Source: Platycnemis pennipes
Lineage: Eukaryota > Arthropoda > Insecta > Odonata > Platycnemididae
Length of the DNA: 64,000 nucleotides
Direction: 5' to 3'
Assembly: GCA_933228895.1 (NCBI GenBank)
Contig: OW121852.1
Coordinates: 129,451,544-129,515,543 of the forward strand
Under the pieces are notes generated by a model. The model ran no database searches. It was given only the letters and a program-made list of their open reading frames with translations, and had not been told where the DNA came from. The translations under genes and the position numbers were made by a program. Shown here one piece after another: positions 55,085 to 64,000 of the stretch (position 1 is the stretch's first letter; each line of letters begins with the position of its first letter).

Positions 55085-55535
55085 GTAACTACTGCGAAAA
55101 AACGATGTTACTTTTCACCTGTTAGGAACCTCCTAGAATATGCAACGAGTGCATGGGATTTAAATGAACTAGGTTTCATCACGTAACTAGACAGAGTACA
55201 GCGTAGAACAACTAGGCTTGTAAAATGGTGTTATGATGTCTCAAGCAGTACGTCAAAATTAATAGAAAAATGAGATTGTGGATAATTTTCTGATCTTAGG
55301 TTAAAATAATGATTTAATCTTGTGCATGAAATTGGAAATGAATAGGTTCTCTAACGATACTAAACATATTTTAAGGACCCCCACGTATTATGCTATATTT
55401 GACCTGAAAAATTTGGTAGAAAGGTAGATTGTCAAACCAATAGGTTTAAAATGTCGTTTTTCCCATATACCATTAGGGAACATAATATTCTATTAATTTG
55501 GTAGGCTGGTGAAATATTGTATAGTATTATCTGTA
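55085..55535 (+). pseudogene. CR1-like RT C-terminal relic, plus strand
   Basis: Plus-strand translation with several stops: LLEYATSAWDLNELG, LDRVQRRTTRLVKWCYDVSS, then DCQTNRFKMSFFPYTIREHN near 55440-55490. It is the same region as in 44535-45282 and 53348-54035 but in the opposite orientation, and the family 3' UTR is not evident after it. Confidence 0.78.
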
Positions 55536-56245
55536 GTACATGATACCTATACGTTTTAACATTGCTAACTCTTGCATGCTAGAGGAATTCACTTAAAACA
55601 TTTGGAGAAATGCCTCTAAAAACATTAATTACTTCATTATTACGTAGAAATACCCATTTAGTTACACTAGGATCATATCTAGCATGTTTATATTGTAGTA
55701 GTAGCCCTTATTCTCATGTAGATTCTGAATGTTTGATGATTTACCACACACCCTACCACATACGGTATTAATTTGATTTAGATGAGTTAGAGGGCTGTTG
55801 AGTCAGTGGCTTCCATATCAGTTTCTTCACAGCGCATCACGCTGTAGCCATCAGATCTGAATTCGTTCCACGGTTGGTGCTTCGGTGCTGGGGACCAGGA
55901 AGAAAAAAAAGCGCCCGATAAAGAATGAATGGAAATCCTTTCATGGAGGCAGGCCCTGAAATGCCTCTTTCAACATTGCGTGCCGTTTTAATTATTTCCT
56001 CAAAGCCTTTCCATCCGTTGCTCCTTCTCTGAGCGCGAGCAACACCCTTCAGGGTCTCATTGTTACATCGATCGATACTTGATTCATCGAAAATTTAGAG
56101 AGCTGTTTTCATCCGTTTCGCTTTCAGGGCTAAAATTTTGGGAATTCAAAAAGTTAAGGAAAAATTATATCAGAAAAATTGGCACGGGAGTGAAATTGAC
56201 CAAGGTTGAAAACGAAACTACCTGAGCGAATACTAATGGTGGAAG
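55536..56245. other. No recognisable gene
   Basis: AT-rich intergenic DNA with no assignable feature. Confidence 0.35.
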
Positions 56246-56405
56246 GCTTTATACCCTACATCTGCATAATACCCTGCCAGCCACCATAAAGGTTTGTGGC
56301 AGGGGGTGAAGTCTCAGCAAACATGCACTACATATCATGCATAAAAATGGATTAGTATTTATATGTGTTCTAAACTTCTCTATTTAAAAAGAAAAGATAT
56401 AAATA

Positions 56406-57342
56406 CGAGGCTTGTCCGGAAAGTAAGTACCGTTTGGGAAAAACTCTTAAAAACATTATTTTTTCAAGGCAAGATTTATTTTTACATGAAAGAGTATGTC
56501 TTTCACTATTTTTCTACATAGTTTCCACCATTGTTTAGACATTTGTCATAATGGGAAACCAACTTTTTTATGCCCTCTTCATAGAGAGATGTCGCCAGGA
56601 AGACAGCCATTGCTGAACACCGTTCTTTGCGTCGTCATCGCTCTCAAAGCGCCTTCCTCCAAAATCACGCTTCAAATTCAAGAATAAGTGATAGTCACAA
56701 CACTGTTTGAGAAGTCACCTCCCTCAAAACTGCATCGGGTAAGAAATGTCAATCCACTTCCAAGTCGCTTCGTTTTGTGGTCATCCGTAAGCATTTTCGG
56801 AACCCAAAGGGAACACAGTTTGCGATAATTTAAGCAATTTGTGACAATCTCATGCAAAAAAGTCTTTGAAATTTGTGGGAATCTTCAGAAAGCATTCTTA
56901 TCGTTAACCGTCTGTTTTCATGAATTTTCTCATTCACTTTTTCAACCATCCCATCATTGACAACACAAGGCCGCCCACTCCATGTTTCGTCGTGAACACT
57001 GGTTCGTCCATCATTGAATTTTCTAACCCACTTTCTCACCATCCCATCAGTCATTGCACTTTCACCATAAATCTCTATAAGTTGACGATGAATTTCAGCT
57101 GCCTTAACATTCTTTGCGTTCAAAAACCGTATTGCAGAACTCACTTCACTGTCGGCGGGATCCGATATTGTTTTAAACATTTTAAGCGATCACTAACAAA
57201 TGTAAACACAACACAACCTGGCTGCAATGGCGTCAGTCGAAAGACAATGAACCATAAAGACGAGTACACGTGCGCGGAACTGCGACACTAGCGTTGTGGT
57301 GGCGGTAGAACGAAACGGTACTTACTTTCCGGACATGCCTCG
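56406..57342 (-). mobile_element. mariner-family transposon, internally deleted
   Basis: Inverted termini: CGAGGCTTGTCCGGAAAGTA at the left and, complemented, CGAGGCATGTCCGGAAAGTA at the right, flanked by TA at 56404-56405 and 57343-57344. At 937 bp it is shorter than the usual 1.3 kb mariner. Both ends of the transposase gene are present and its centre is missing. Confidence 0.92.
56480..57180 (-). pseudogene. mariner transposase, N- and C-terminal remnants
   Basis: From 57180 down to about 56900 the frame encodes the DNA-binding N-terminus: IRFLNAKNVKAAEIHRQLIE, GMVRKWVRKFNDGRTSVHDE and WSGRPCVVNDG, typical mariner helix-turn-helix motifs. The C-terminus is traceable at 56700-56480 (FESDDDAKNGVQQWLSS in a shifted frame, KNSERHTLSC). 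The central catalytic acidic triad is deleted, so it cannot be an active enzyme. Confidence 0.88.
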
Positions 57343-57744
57343 TAGCAAAGAAACATGCAAAAACATGCTGTTAGTTGGGTTAGCTTCAAGTCCTTACACC
57401 AACATGCAGCTACTAATGTTATCCACTGCTGCAATCGTATTGGATATATTTACCGTTATTCATATCCCTATTTGTACGAGGAGAAAAGGACATTTTGAAT
57501 CTATCAGTTTGACAATCAATAAGTCTAATTTTGTGATTATGGTCCGGTCTACCATAGTAAGTTGGGGTTCGCAAAATATTTTTAACATCATCACTTGGTC
57601 TTGGAATTTGTTTAAGAGATTAATTCTACATTTCAACCTGCCATCTGACAATGATTTCCAATTTAATTCATTTAATAGACTGGCTACGCTAATAAGATTA
57701 TCGTAACTTCCCTTTACATCCTACCCTATCGTTGGTTTGGGACT

Positions 57745-60700
57745 TATTAGCTATTAAATGGTGTATGGAAGAATTGAAGCTTCAAAATTAAAGATCCAAG
57801 ATATATATACAAAGAGGTGTTTTTCTTGATGATCTGTACACTTTCAGAGTACTGTTTAACGTGCCACCGAATAACAATACGTTTCAGAATGAATGGAAAT
57901 TGGATATGATTATTCCAATGCACAAAAATAGGAAGCATTCTTAAAGAGGACAACCATGGGACCGTTAGCCTCTTTTATTTTAAAAGTTTATATTGGTGAC
58001 TTTCCCAAGATATTAAAACCAGGGAAATGGCAAATGAAAACAATATGATGGGAAAACAGGAAGACTTGGAAAAGGTATTTGAATGAACACAGGTAAATAA
58101 CTTTAAAAATGTGTTTTTTATAGTAGTCCTGTAAAATTAAAAAAAATAAATAGTGGAACAATTGTAGATATATCTTACACGGTCAATTGGTGCCTCAGAC
58201 GGGCAGTTGTAATACCTTGGGCTTAACAATTTCAAAAAACATTGGTCAGGGTAATTGTGGGGAAAGTAATTGCGAGAGGAATACGCAAATCTGCGTTTTG
58301 TAATGAGAAATCAAAAGAAAAGTACCAGGTCTGCTAGAGAGACCGCATATTTAAAAAATGTAAGATTCAGTATGCAACAAGTGTGTGCGGACCCTATGGA
58401 AAAGGCAAGAAATAAAAAGTCGGAAAGCCCGAAGAAAGGCAGCTCAATATGTTCAATGGAGCTTTAAAGAGAAGGAAAGTGTAAATAAAGTGATGAAATA
58501 CCTGGAATGTGGATCTATTAAAGGTAGAATGGAGCTAACTCGTTTATTTGGTTTTTTTATAAAGCATAAAACAATAACAGAGCAGGGAGTGAGTTGGGAG
58601 ATGGAAAGAAATGGAAAGGGTAGATTTTACCGGGAAGAATAACCACGGAGAAACAGAAAGCTAAGAGGACAATTGTAAACAAATTTTCGCTTTTGAACAG
58701 AGGAATATGGAAATGGAATGCTCTATTAAATGAACTCTTATGAACTGTTCCAAAAAATTCTTTAATTAAAAAAATTATTAATTTTAATGGTGGCAAAGAA
58801 TTGTTTTGGTTTGAAAGATTTACTCTGGCAGCAGATAATTATTAAGATGATATGTTGCCTAATAGAAACGTATCGTAAATATTTGAAAGAATTTTTTTTT
58901 TGGCTACGGTAACATGAGAAGGCTCGTACTCCACTTCAAATAAAAAATACCAACTTCTCCAAAGAGGTGATTAGGTTAACTATTAACTCTGATTATCATT
59001 CCCGTATTCAAACATGGTCGCTATTCTAAATGCAGTCAAGCACGAAGATTTTAAGTGGGAAATTTAGGTCGACTTGAAAATGATTGCTATTACTAACTGG
59101 ATTTAAAGATGGATTTACAAAATAAACTGTATTACATGATTATGGGGCAGCAGAGACGAAAAAAATGGTCATGGAAAAAAAAGACGAAAAGCATGGTCAT
59201 CAAAAGAATTAAACACCCCTGGAGACTGCAGTGTGATCCTTTAGCGGTGCTAAGAAGGTGCCTCTTCCTCCCTTGCTCTTCAACTCGGGGATGATGGAGA
59301 ATTCGGCCAAAGCCATAGATAGGGAAGGAGAGAGCTTCAAGTTTTTGTTAGAACTTTTTTCCCTTAACTTAGTGAAGCTAAGATCAAAGAAGGAGTTTTC
59401 ACTGGACTTGGCATGAGAAAGAGGTGTGACCCTGGCTTTGAGAATAATCTAAATATAAAAATCCGGCAGCATGAAAGGTATTTTAGGAGGCAATAAAAGT
59501 TTTTTTCGGCAACAAAAAAGAAGAGAACAACAAAACTTTAGTTTTTAACCTTTTGAAAACTTACAAAGCCATGGACTGCCGTATTTCTTTTTTGTCGAAG
59601 AGGCTTCTCACCAGAGAACCTTGGGTCAGTGAGTGATGAAAGATGATAGAGGTTTCACTAGGGCAACACAACTATTGCAACGAGATACCAAGGCTGCTGG
59701 GATCCTGTGACAATGAGATATTTCTGCTGATTTTTGAAAAAATAGATGTAAATTAACATAAAAAGTGGGAAAAAACCTTGCTAGATCATAATTTTTAAAA
59801 AATATATTATTTTTTTCAAGAGTTTGGTAGGCCTACACATGCATGAAATAGATTTGAAGTAGGTGGAGATGAATGTTCACTTCTGAACTCGTATATTTCG
59901 ATTTTTTCTGTCCTCTTTTAACCTTTCGTCATAATTTTGGGCATTTGTATAAAAAGAAACCTTTACGTGATACAGTTTTTTCGTTCTGATATTCGGAGTC
60001 AACGGTGAAAGCTACATAAGAAAAAGTGTATTTTTTACCTGTGCTACGGTTGAAAATATTTTTGTAGATTTACGTAATCACCCACAATATGATATGTTAC
60101 AATTGTGAAGAGAATATTAATGCTATTTTGTGGCTCCCGTGACTGGAACAAATGCATGTGAAAAACATGCCCGATTATAAATAATAACGTACTATACGGA
60201 GTAAATAATGAATTACATTTAAAAATTATTGAATTTAATAATATATATTTCAGGGACGGATGAAAGGGAATTTTTATTCACTGTTCTGCGTGTGAAATAT
60301 GTTTACTATTAGCTTACTGGGAGGCATTAAGAGCTAATTATATTACCCAGTGACAACCAACTACCCCCCTCCCCTCAGTGATTTGCTGATCACCATTATT
60401 TATCATCATTGTACAAGGACATGGAATTAGTATTCCGAATGTCGTGGCGGTGAAGGATAGCTAGGAAAATTTGATTATTAAGCACAAGGTATTAAATTGT
60501 TTAAATTAATTACGATTCCTGTTTGAATAAAATGAAACAAATTATCACACATTTAAGAATAAATGAGTGGCATGTGACTGGGTCATGTTCAGGCGAAAAG
60601 GGAAATCTGGATTGCCCGCGGCTTGATGGATTTCTTATAGAAAGCACTAGAATATTTAACATAAATATGCAACTATAACGTAAGTGTTTAACCTGGATAT

Positions 60701-60850
60701 TAGAGGATGTTAACTACATGTATAGTGCATAACTCAAATTTCTAAATGAAAGCACAGTTTTACATGCAGTTTATAAATTAATTCATTGCATTAAGTTAAC
60801 TCAGCAAGAGTATGGCATGAAACATTATGAATTACTTAAATCCATGCCGC
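57745..60850. other. Long stretch without a recognised gene
   Basis: AT- and purine-rich DNA. Open frames such as 58385-58642 are Lys/Arg/Glu-rich, consistent with composition, and carry no motif. Parts may be old transposons beyond recognition. Confidence 0.35.
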
Positions 60851-60854
60851 GGAA

Positions 60855-61071
60855 CCCTGTACACCAGAAATGAATGAAGCAAGAAAAATACTCAGTATAT
60901 TAAATAAGGTGAAGAGGGTATTCTACCAAAATGAGAATTTTGTTCCAGCAGGAAATAAAAGCGTAAAAGAAGGGAAAAATTCTATGGAACATATATCTGA
61001 TTGGAAAAAAATAACTGTAATTTTCCACATAACTTTTTATTGACAATAAAAAGTTTTGTGGAATATAACAA
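60855..61071 (+). mobile_element. RTE-like LINE relic, upstream part
   Basis: NKVKRVFYQNENFVPAGNKS on the plus strand (60910-60970) matches VQAKKTFYQKNNLPTAGNTS of the relic at 4718-5104. The RTE homology breaks at the Penelope-like insertion starting at 61083 and resumes at about 62110. Confidence 0.65.
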
Positions 61072-61129
61072 AGTTAATTTTTGGAACGTAGGTTTTCGCA
61101 GCGGAATCCATCGTCGTCAGAGGCTTTCG

Positions 61130-61197
61130 GGTGCAGCTGCGTATAACGCGTTGTCGGTGAGCGAGCTTTCGCGGCCATTGCAGGACGCATCATCAGA
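61130..61197 (-). ncRNA. Hammerhead-like motif in the PLE
   Basis: On the minus strand: GTCTGATGATGCGTCCTGCA, ATGGCCGCGAAAGCTCGCTC. The CUGAUGA box is intact, and a GCG/CGC pairing forms stem II before GAAA. This is the best-preserved core in the window. Stems I and III were not proven. Confidence 0.5.
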
Positions 61198-61306
61198 CAA
61201 TGTTAAAATATATTGGAAAAGTGGATGTTTTTATATCTCTCCATCCCTCCCCCCTTTTTCTGTGGAGTTGGGGGGGGGGTGAATGACATGAAAAGGTGGC
61301 CGCCAC

Positions 61307-61729
61307 TTAGCCCTGTCCTTGGGGGGTCGGTGAACTTTCCCTACCCCTCACAGTGCCAACGGGTGTGTCGTTGTTCTTATGGAAGCATCCAGGCGTATCT
61401 TTACTCCGGAAAAGTCTTCTCCAAGTCGGACTTAGTCGAATACCCTCGTCCCGGTTGAAGTTCAGGGGGCATTTCTCAATTTCTATGGCCTCGCGGATCA
61501 GTCGTTGGTGATAAAATCTTTCTTGGGCTAACACCCGCGTCTTGTCAATTAAAATTTGGTGTCCCTCCTCGGAAAAGGCGTGCTCCGCTACGGCTGATTT
61601 CCCCGTGTCCCTATGTGACAGGGCCCTTTCATGTTCCTTTATTCGGCACGCCACAGAGCGACCAGTCTGTCCGACATATGATTTACCGCAGGGACAAGGG
61701 ATTTTATAAACGCCTTCATCCGCCGCCAT
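61307..61729 (-). pseudogene. PLE GIY-YIG endonuclease domain (minus half)
   Basis: The open frame encodes GVYKIPCPCGKSYVGQTGRS, ACRIKEHERALSHRDTGKSA, VAEHAFSEEGHQI and IREAIEIEKCPLNFNRDEG, a complete-looking GIY-YIG module with the conserved arginine after TG and the EH and NFNR blocks. No RT is present upstream because of the inversion breakpoint near 61734, so it is a truncated protein. Confidence 0.85.
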
Positions 61730-61734
61730 TCCAG

Positions 61735-61993
61735 AACTTCGAAGACAGGGTAATCACAAGGCACTTCAGGAAGGGAGGACACGAAGCCAGTCGCTTACGT
61801 ATCCATTCCGTATGTCTCCGGAACCACGGAAAGGATGTCTCGCGTACTGAATAAAGCGGGAATCGTGACGCGTCACCGGGCCCTAAAGAAAACGAGAAAC
61901 ATTTTTCCATCCGCCAAGGACCGCCTCGATCCACTCCACTGTGAAGGCGTTTATAAAATCCCTTGTTCCTGCGGTAAATCATATGTCGGACAG
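61735..61993 (+). pseudogene. PLE RT tail and GIY-YIG start (plus half)
   Basis: Plus-strand translation gives RNIFPSAKDRLDPLHCEG and VYKIPCSCGKSYVGQ, stopping at the target duplication. The upstream sequence from 61740 corresponds to the RT tail. It overlaps the beginning of the minus-strand GIY-YIG module (KIPCPCGKSYVGQ), so both halves share that block. Confidence 0.8.
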
Positions 61994-62004
61994 AGTTAAT
62001 TTTT

Positions 62005-62490
62005 TCCAATCATGAATTCATTCCACAAAGTGAACTCGCCAACCATCGATTACATACATCTGAAGCACAATTCTTTATTAAAGTGAAGTATGGCACGGGG
62101 AATGCTATGGCTCACAGGGAGAGAAGTCAAGGTTGGAACCATTCGAAATGTGATGCTAAAGAAGAAGAATGAAGACGTAATCGATCAAACGAATGAGAAA
62201 CGACAACGTCATAAGAATAGTGGGAAAGAAATGAGGTGTCTACTGAAATCTCTGAAAAGAAGAGGGGACATATCTTAAGAAACAATTAGGACACAAGACT
62301 TAATCAACCATATCTTAAGTCACAATGGCTTGACGATGAAAATTGTCGAAGGGCAAGTGAACGGGAAGAACGACGAACGAATGCCCTGTATGAGATGTAT
62401 GGAGCAAGTGGTAAAATATGTGACGGAGAAGAAATACGTAAATATGAGGATATTAGAAGCTGCTAGGAGAATTATTGATTGAAGACGTTC
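62005..62490 (+). mobile_element. RTE-like LINE relic, downstream part
   Basis: Plus-strand remnants include a diverged FEM-C block near 62140 and MKIVEGQVNGKNDERMPCMR, CMEQVVKYVTEKKYVNMRIL near 62335-62460, matching the C-terminus of the relic at 4228 (MKTIVEGKVNGKIGKGRLRM). Together with 60855-61071 it forms one RTE copy interrupted by the PLE. Confidence 0.75.
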
Positions 62491-62494
62491 AAAA

Positions 62495-63205
62495 CAATCT
62501 CGGAATTGTTCACACAGGTGTTGATGCTGATATAACATTGTTTTACATATGCTATTACGTAATATTTGGCAATTGGCAAAGATTTCCGATAACTCAATGC
62601 TTATTATGTAATATTTTGAAAGTTTCAAATTATTTAAGTATAGCATACCGAAAAGGCGAATCAACTTCAATCTCTTCCGTTCATTGCAATGGGTAACTGA
62701 ATGTTCTCTGCGCTGGAGGGCTTAGTAAATAGCCTTAAAGTTTAGAAACAGATTCTGGATGTCGCAGGGACTCAATAGGTAATGTAATGCTATAAACTTC
62801 TTTTGGGTGACGTTTAAACTCTACTCAGCCTTCATTGACAACACGAGCGCCACAATCAGGGCGCATAGAGGCAGAAATAGTACAATAAAACCAGTTTATG
62901 GATCTTTTTAATGCACGAGAATAAATAAAATGCATTGATTAACGCTAGGATAACATCAGTATTTTTCATATTTGCCAAGAGTGAAGATACGGAATGCAAT
63001 ATGAAGTAGAGGAATTTATAGAACAGGATTGACACACGTGAATTTCAGGGAGGTGAACACCTATCTGGAGGGAACGGAACATTGCCTTGGGAACGGAAAA
63101 CAGGCGCCGGGCTGTTGAGTCGGAAAAATTACGGGAGAGATTCTCTGAAACTCTCTCTCTCTCAGAGTTCTCAAATAAATAGCTAGGTGAATAAGTTCCA
63201 AGTTC
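62495..63205. other. No recognisable gene
   Basis: AT-rich DNA with a CTCTCTCTCTCTC tract near 63150. No motif-bearing frame. Confidence 0.35.
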
Positions 63206-63210
63206 ACAAA

Positions 63211-63352
63211 CTAGCCGCGAAAACTTTAGCGGTGTTACCCGCTGAAATTGCACAAAAGCAGATAATCCACGGAGAAGAAAATTAGCCTTGAACTCGACTC
63301 GAACCCATACTCCCTGATTTTCGGCTAGATGCTCTACCAGATGAGCTAAGAA
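63211..63352 (-). mobile_element. SINE-2, nearly complete copy
   Basis: On the minus strand: a tRNA-like head CTTCTTAGCTCATCTGGTAG, box B-like GGGTTCGAGTCGAG, a body with TTTTCTTCTCCGTGG, and a 3' block GCAATTTCAGCGGGTAACAC ending TTTTCGCGGCTAG. The 3' block matches 38338-38374. Size is about 140 bp. Confidence 0.7.
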
Positions 63353-63424
63353 GACGTCCTATTTGAGAAATATAGAGGCTTAAAAGAACAAGATGTTCCA
63401 GGACTGCTGAACATATATAATGAT

Positions 63425-63495
63425 ATAATCTTGGCCTGAAATAAGGGGGTCCGGGTTTGAGTCTCGGTCAAGGCGATTGATTGTTTTCTCTGTGA
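63425..63495 (+). mobile_element. SINE-2 fragment
   Basis: GGGGGTCCGGGTTTGAGTCT then CGGTCAAGGCGATTGATTGT matches the box B and downstream body of the SINE at 38648. The 5' half is degenerate. Confidence 0.55.
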
Positions 63496-63821
63496 AATAT
63501 ACACTACACCGTACTACTACTACGTGCTACTACACCGTAAAAAGTTTATCTGATTTTCAGTGCGATCTGAATTTTGACGCTGTCTGGTTTTACGGTAGTG
63601 GTCTAAATTTAAGACTCAACATGCGTGAAAATCAGACACACCTCCGTCTTATTTTAAGAACTTAACGACTGCATATTGGAAATAAGATGGTTGTGACCTG
63701 AAATTCAGATCACCCGTGCTGAAAATAAGCACGCCTTGGTTGGCTCCGCAATTGGAGCTAACCTGCCAATAGCAGAGACTGATGGGCGGAGCGTAACCAG
63801 GGAGATGGAATTCAACAAGGA

Positions 63822-64000
63822 TTAACACTAGATGGACCGGGGTTGTATGGCTACCTAGAAGGACCATCACCCGTCATTTTGACGGGTAGTAATTATTTTA
63901 AATATTTCTTCGTTTATGTTAACATTAATTGATAACTTCATTAACTATAACCTTTTTCTTTATTTATCAATACAACTGAGTATTTTTTTACAAATCATTT
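63822..64000 (+). mobile_element. Possible piggyBac-like terminus at window end
   Basis: TTAA at 63822-63825 is followed by CACTAGATGGACCGGGG and, at 63868, the palindrome-like ACCCGTCATTTTGACGGGT. This mirrors the layout at 34979 (TTAA, then a TTTTTGACCC-type palindrome). The element, if real, continues beyond the window. Confidence 0.35.

Larger units (their letters stand above)
56250..57735 (-). mobile_element. CR1-like LINE split by a mariner insertion
   Basis: The 3' terminus and UTR occupy 56250-56405, and the continuation occupies 57343-57735 (ACATGCTGTTAGTTGGGTTA, then the RT C-terminal coding end with a TDRF-like block near 57500). Joining the two parts matches the uninterrupted copy at 1258-1590 exactly at the TA where the mariner inserted. 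Confidence 0.85.
61083..61993 (-). mobile_element. Penelope-like element with 5' inversion and 11 bp target duplication
   Basis: The 11 bp AGTTAATTTTT flanks the unit at 61072-61082 and 61994-62004. The left part (61083-61734) is minus-strand PLE: a terminal segment with a hammerhead-like core, then a GIY-YIG frame. The right part (61735-61993) is plus-strand PLE sequence leading into the start of another GIY-YIG domain and cut within it. The two parts therefore face each other, as in 5'-inverted retrotransposon copies. Confidence 0.85.

Noticed and set aside
58270..58642. Lys/Arg-rich frames as a possible gene
   Set aside because: Composition is purine-driven, there is no motif, and two frames overlap on the same strand.
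63290..63352. Minus-strand tRNA gene candidate
   Set aside because: It is the head of a SINE whose 3' block recurs at 38338; the cloverleaf arms are imperfect.

Overview
This is a 64 kb piece of a repeat-rich animal nuclear genome, most likely an arthropod and plausibly an insect. The evidence is one host gene split into short GC-rich exons with GT-AG introns, set in AT-rich DNA packed with decayed LINEs, SINEs, Penelope-like elements (PLEs), MITEs, a mariner and piggyBac, hAT and PIF/Harbinger relics. There are no bacterial operons, rRNAs or CRISPR arrays. I cannot name the species.

Host gene (8.6-25.1 kb, + strand): the 3' seven exons of a K+-dependent Na+/Ca2+ exchanger of the SLC24/NCKX family. 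Every exon junction keeps the frame, and the exons join into 436 codons ending at a TGA at 25128-25130. They cover both alpha-repeats and the cytoplasmic loop. The 5' exons (start codon, first membrane segments) were not found and probably lie upstream of this window. The introns carry a PIF/Harbinger derivative, PLEs, an RTE-type LINE end, a MITE and a hAT-like element. Two insertions sit at or within a few bases of exon ends.

Upstream (0-8.6 kb): CR1-like LINE fragments, a Harbinger-type MITE, an RTE-like reverse transcriptase relic with an internal minisatellite, GC-rich purine-strand patches, the first copy of a 0.52 kb MITE (called MITE-A here) and two tRNA-derived SINEs.

Downstream (25-64 kb): I recognise no host gene. 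It holds CR1-like LINE 3' ends that finish in a TAGATG-type hexamer tail, PLEs with inverted terminal repeats and GIY-YIG endonuclease relics, two large fold-back elements, two more MITE-A copies, a mariner nested in a LINE, a PLE nested in an RTE LINE, piggyBac-like ends and a second SINE family. Long AT-rich stretches (about 31-37 kb, 48.6-51.8 kb, 57.8-60.8 kb) hold nothing I can assign.

The strongest mechanistic observation is a PLE inserted at an NCKX splice donor. Its 14 bp target-site duplication copies the donor, leaving two donor-like sites 788 bp apart.
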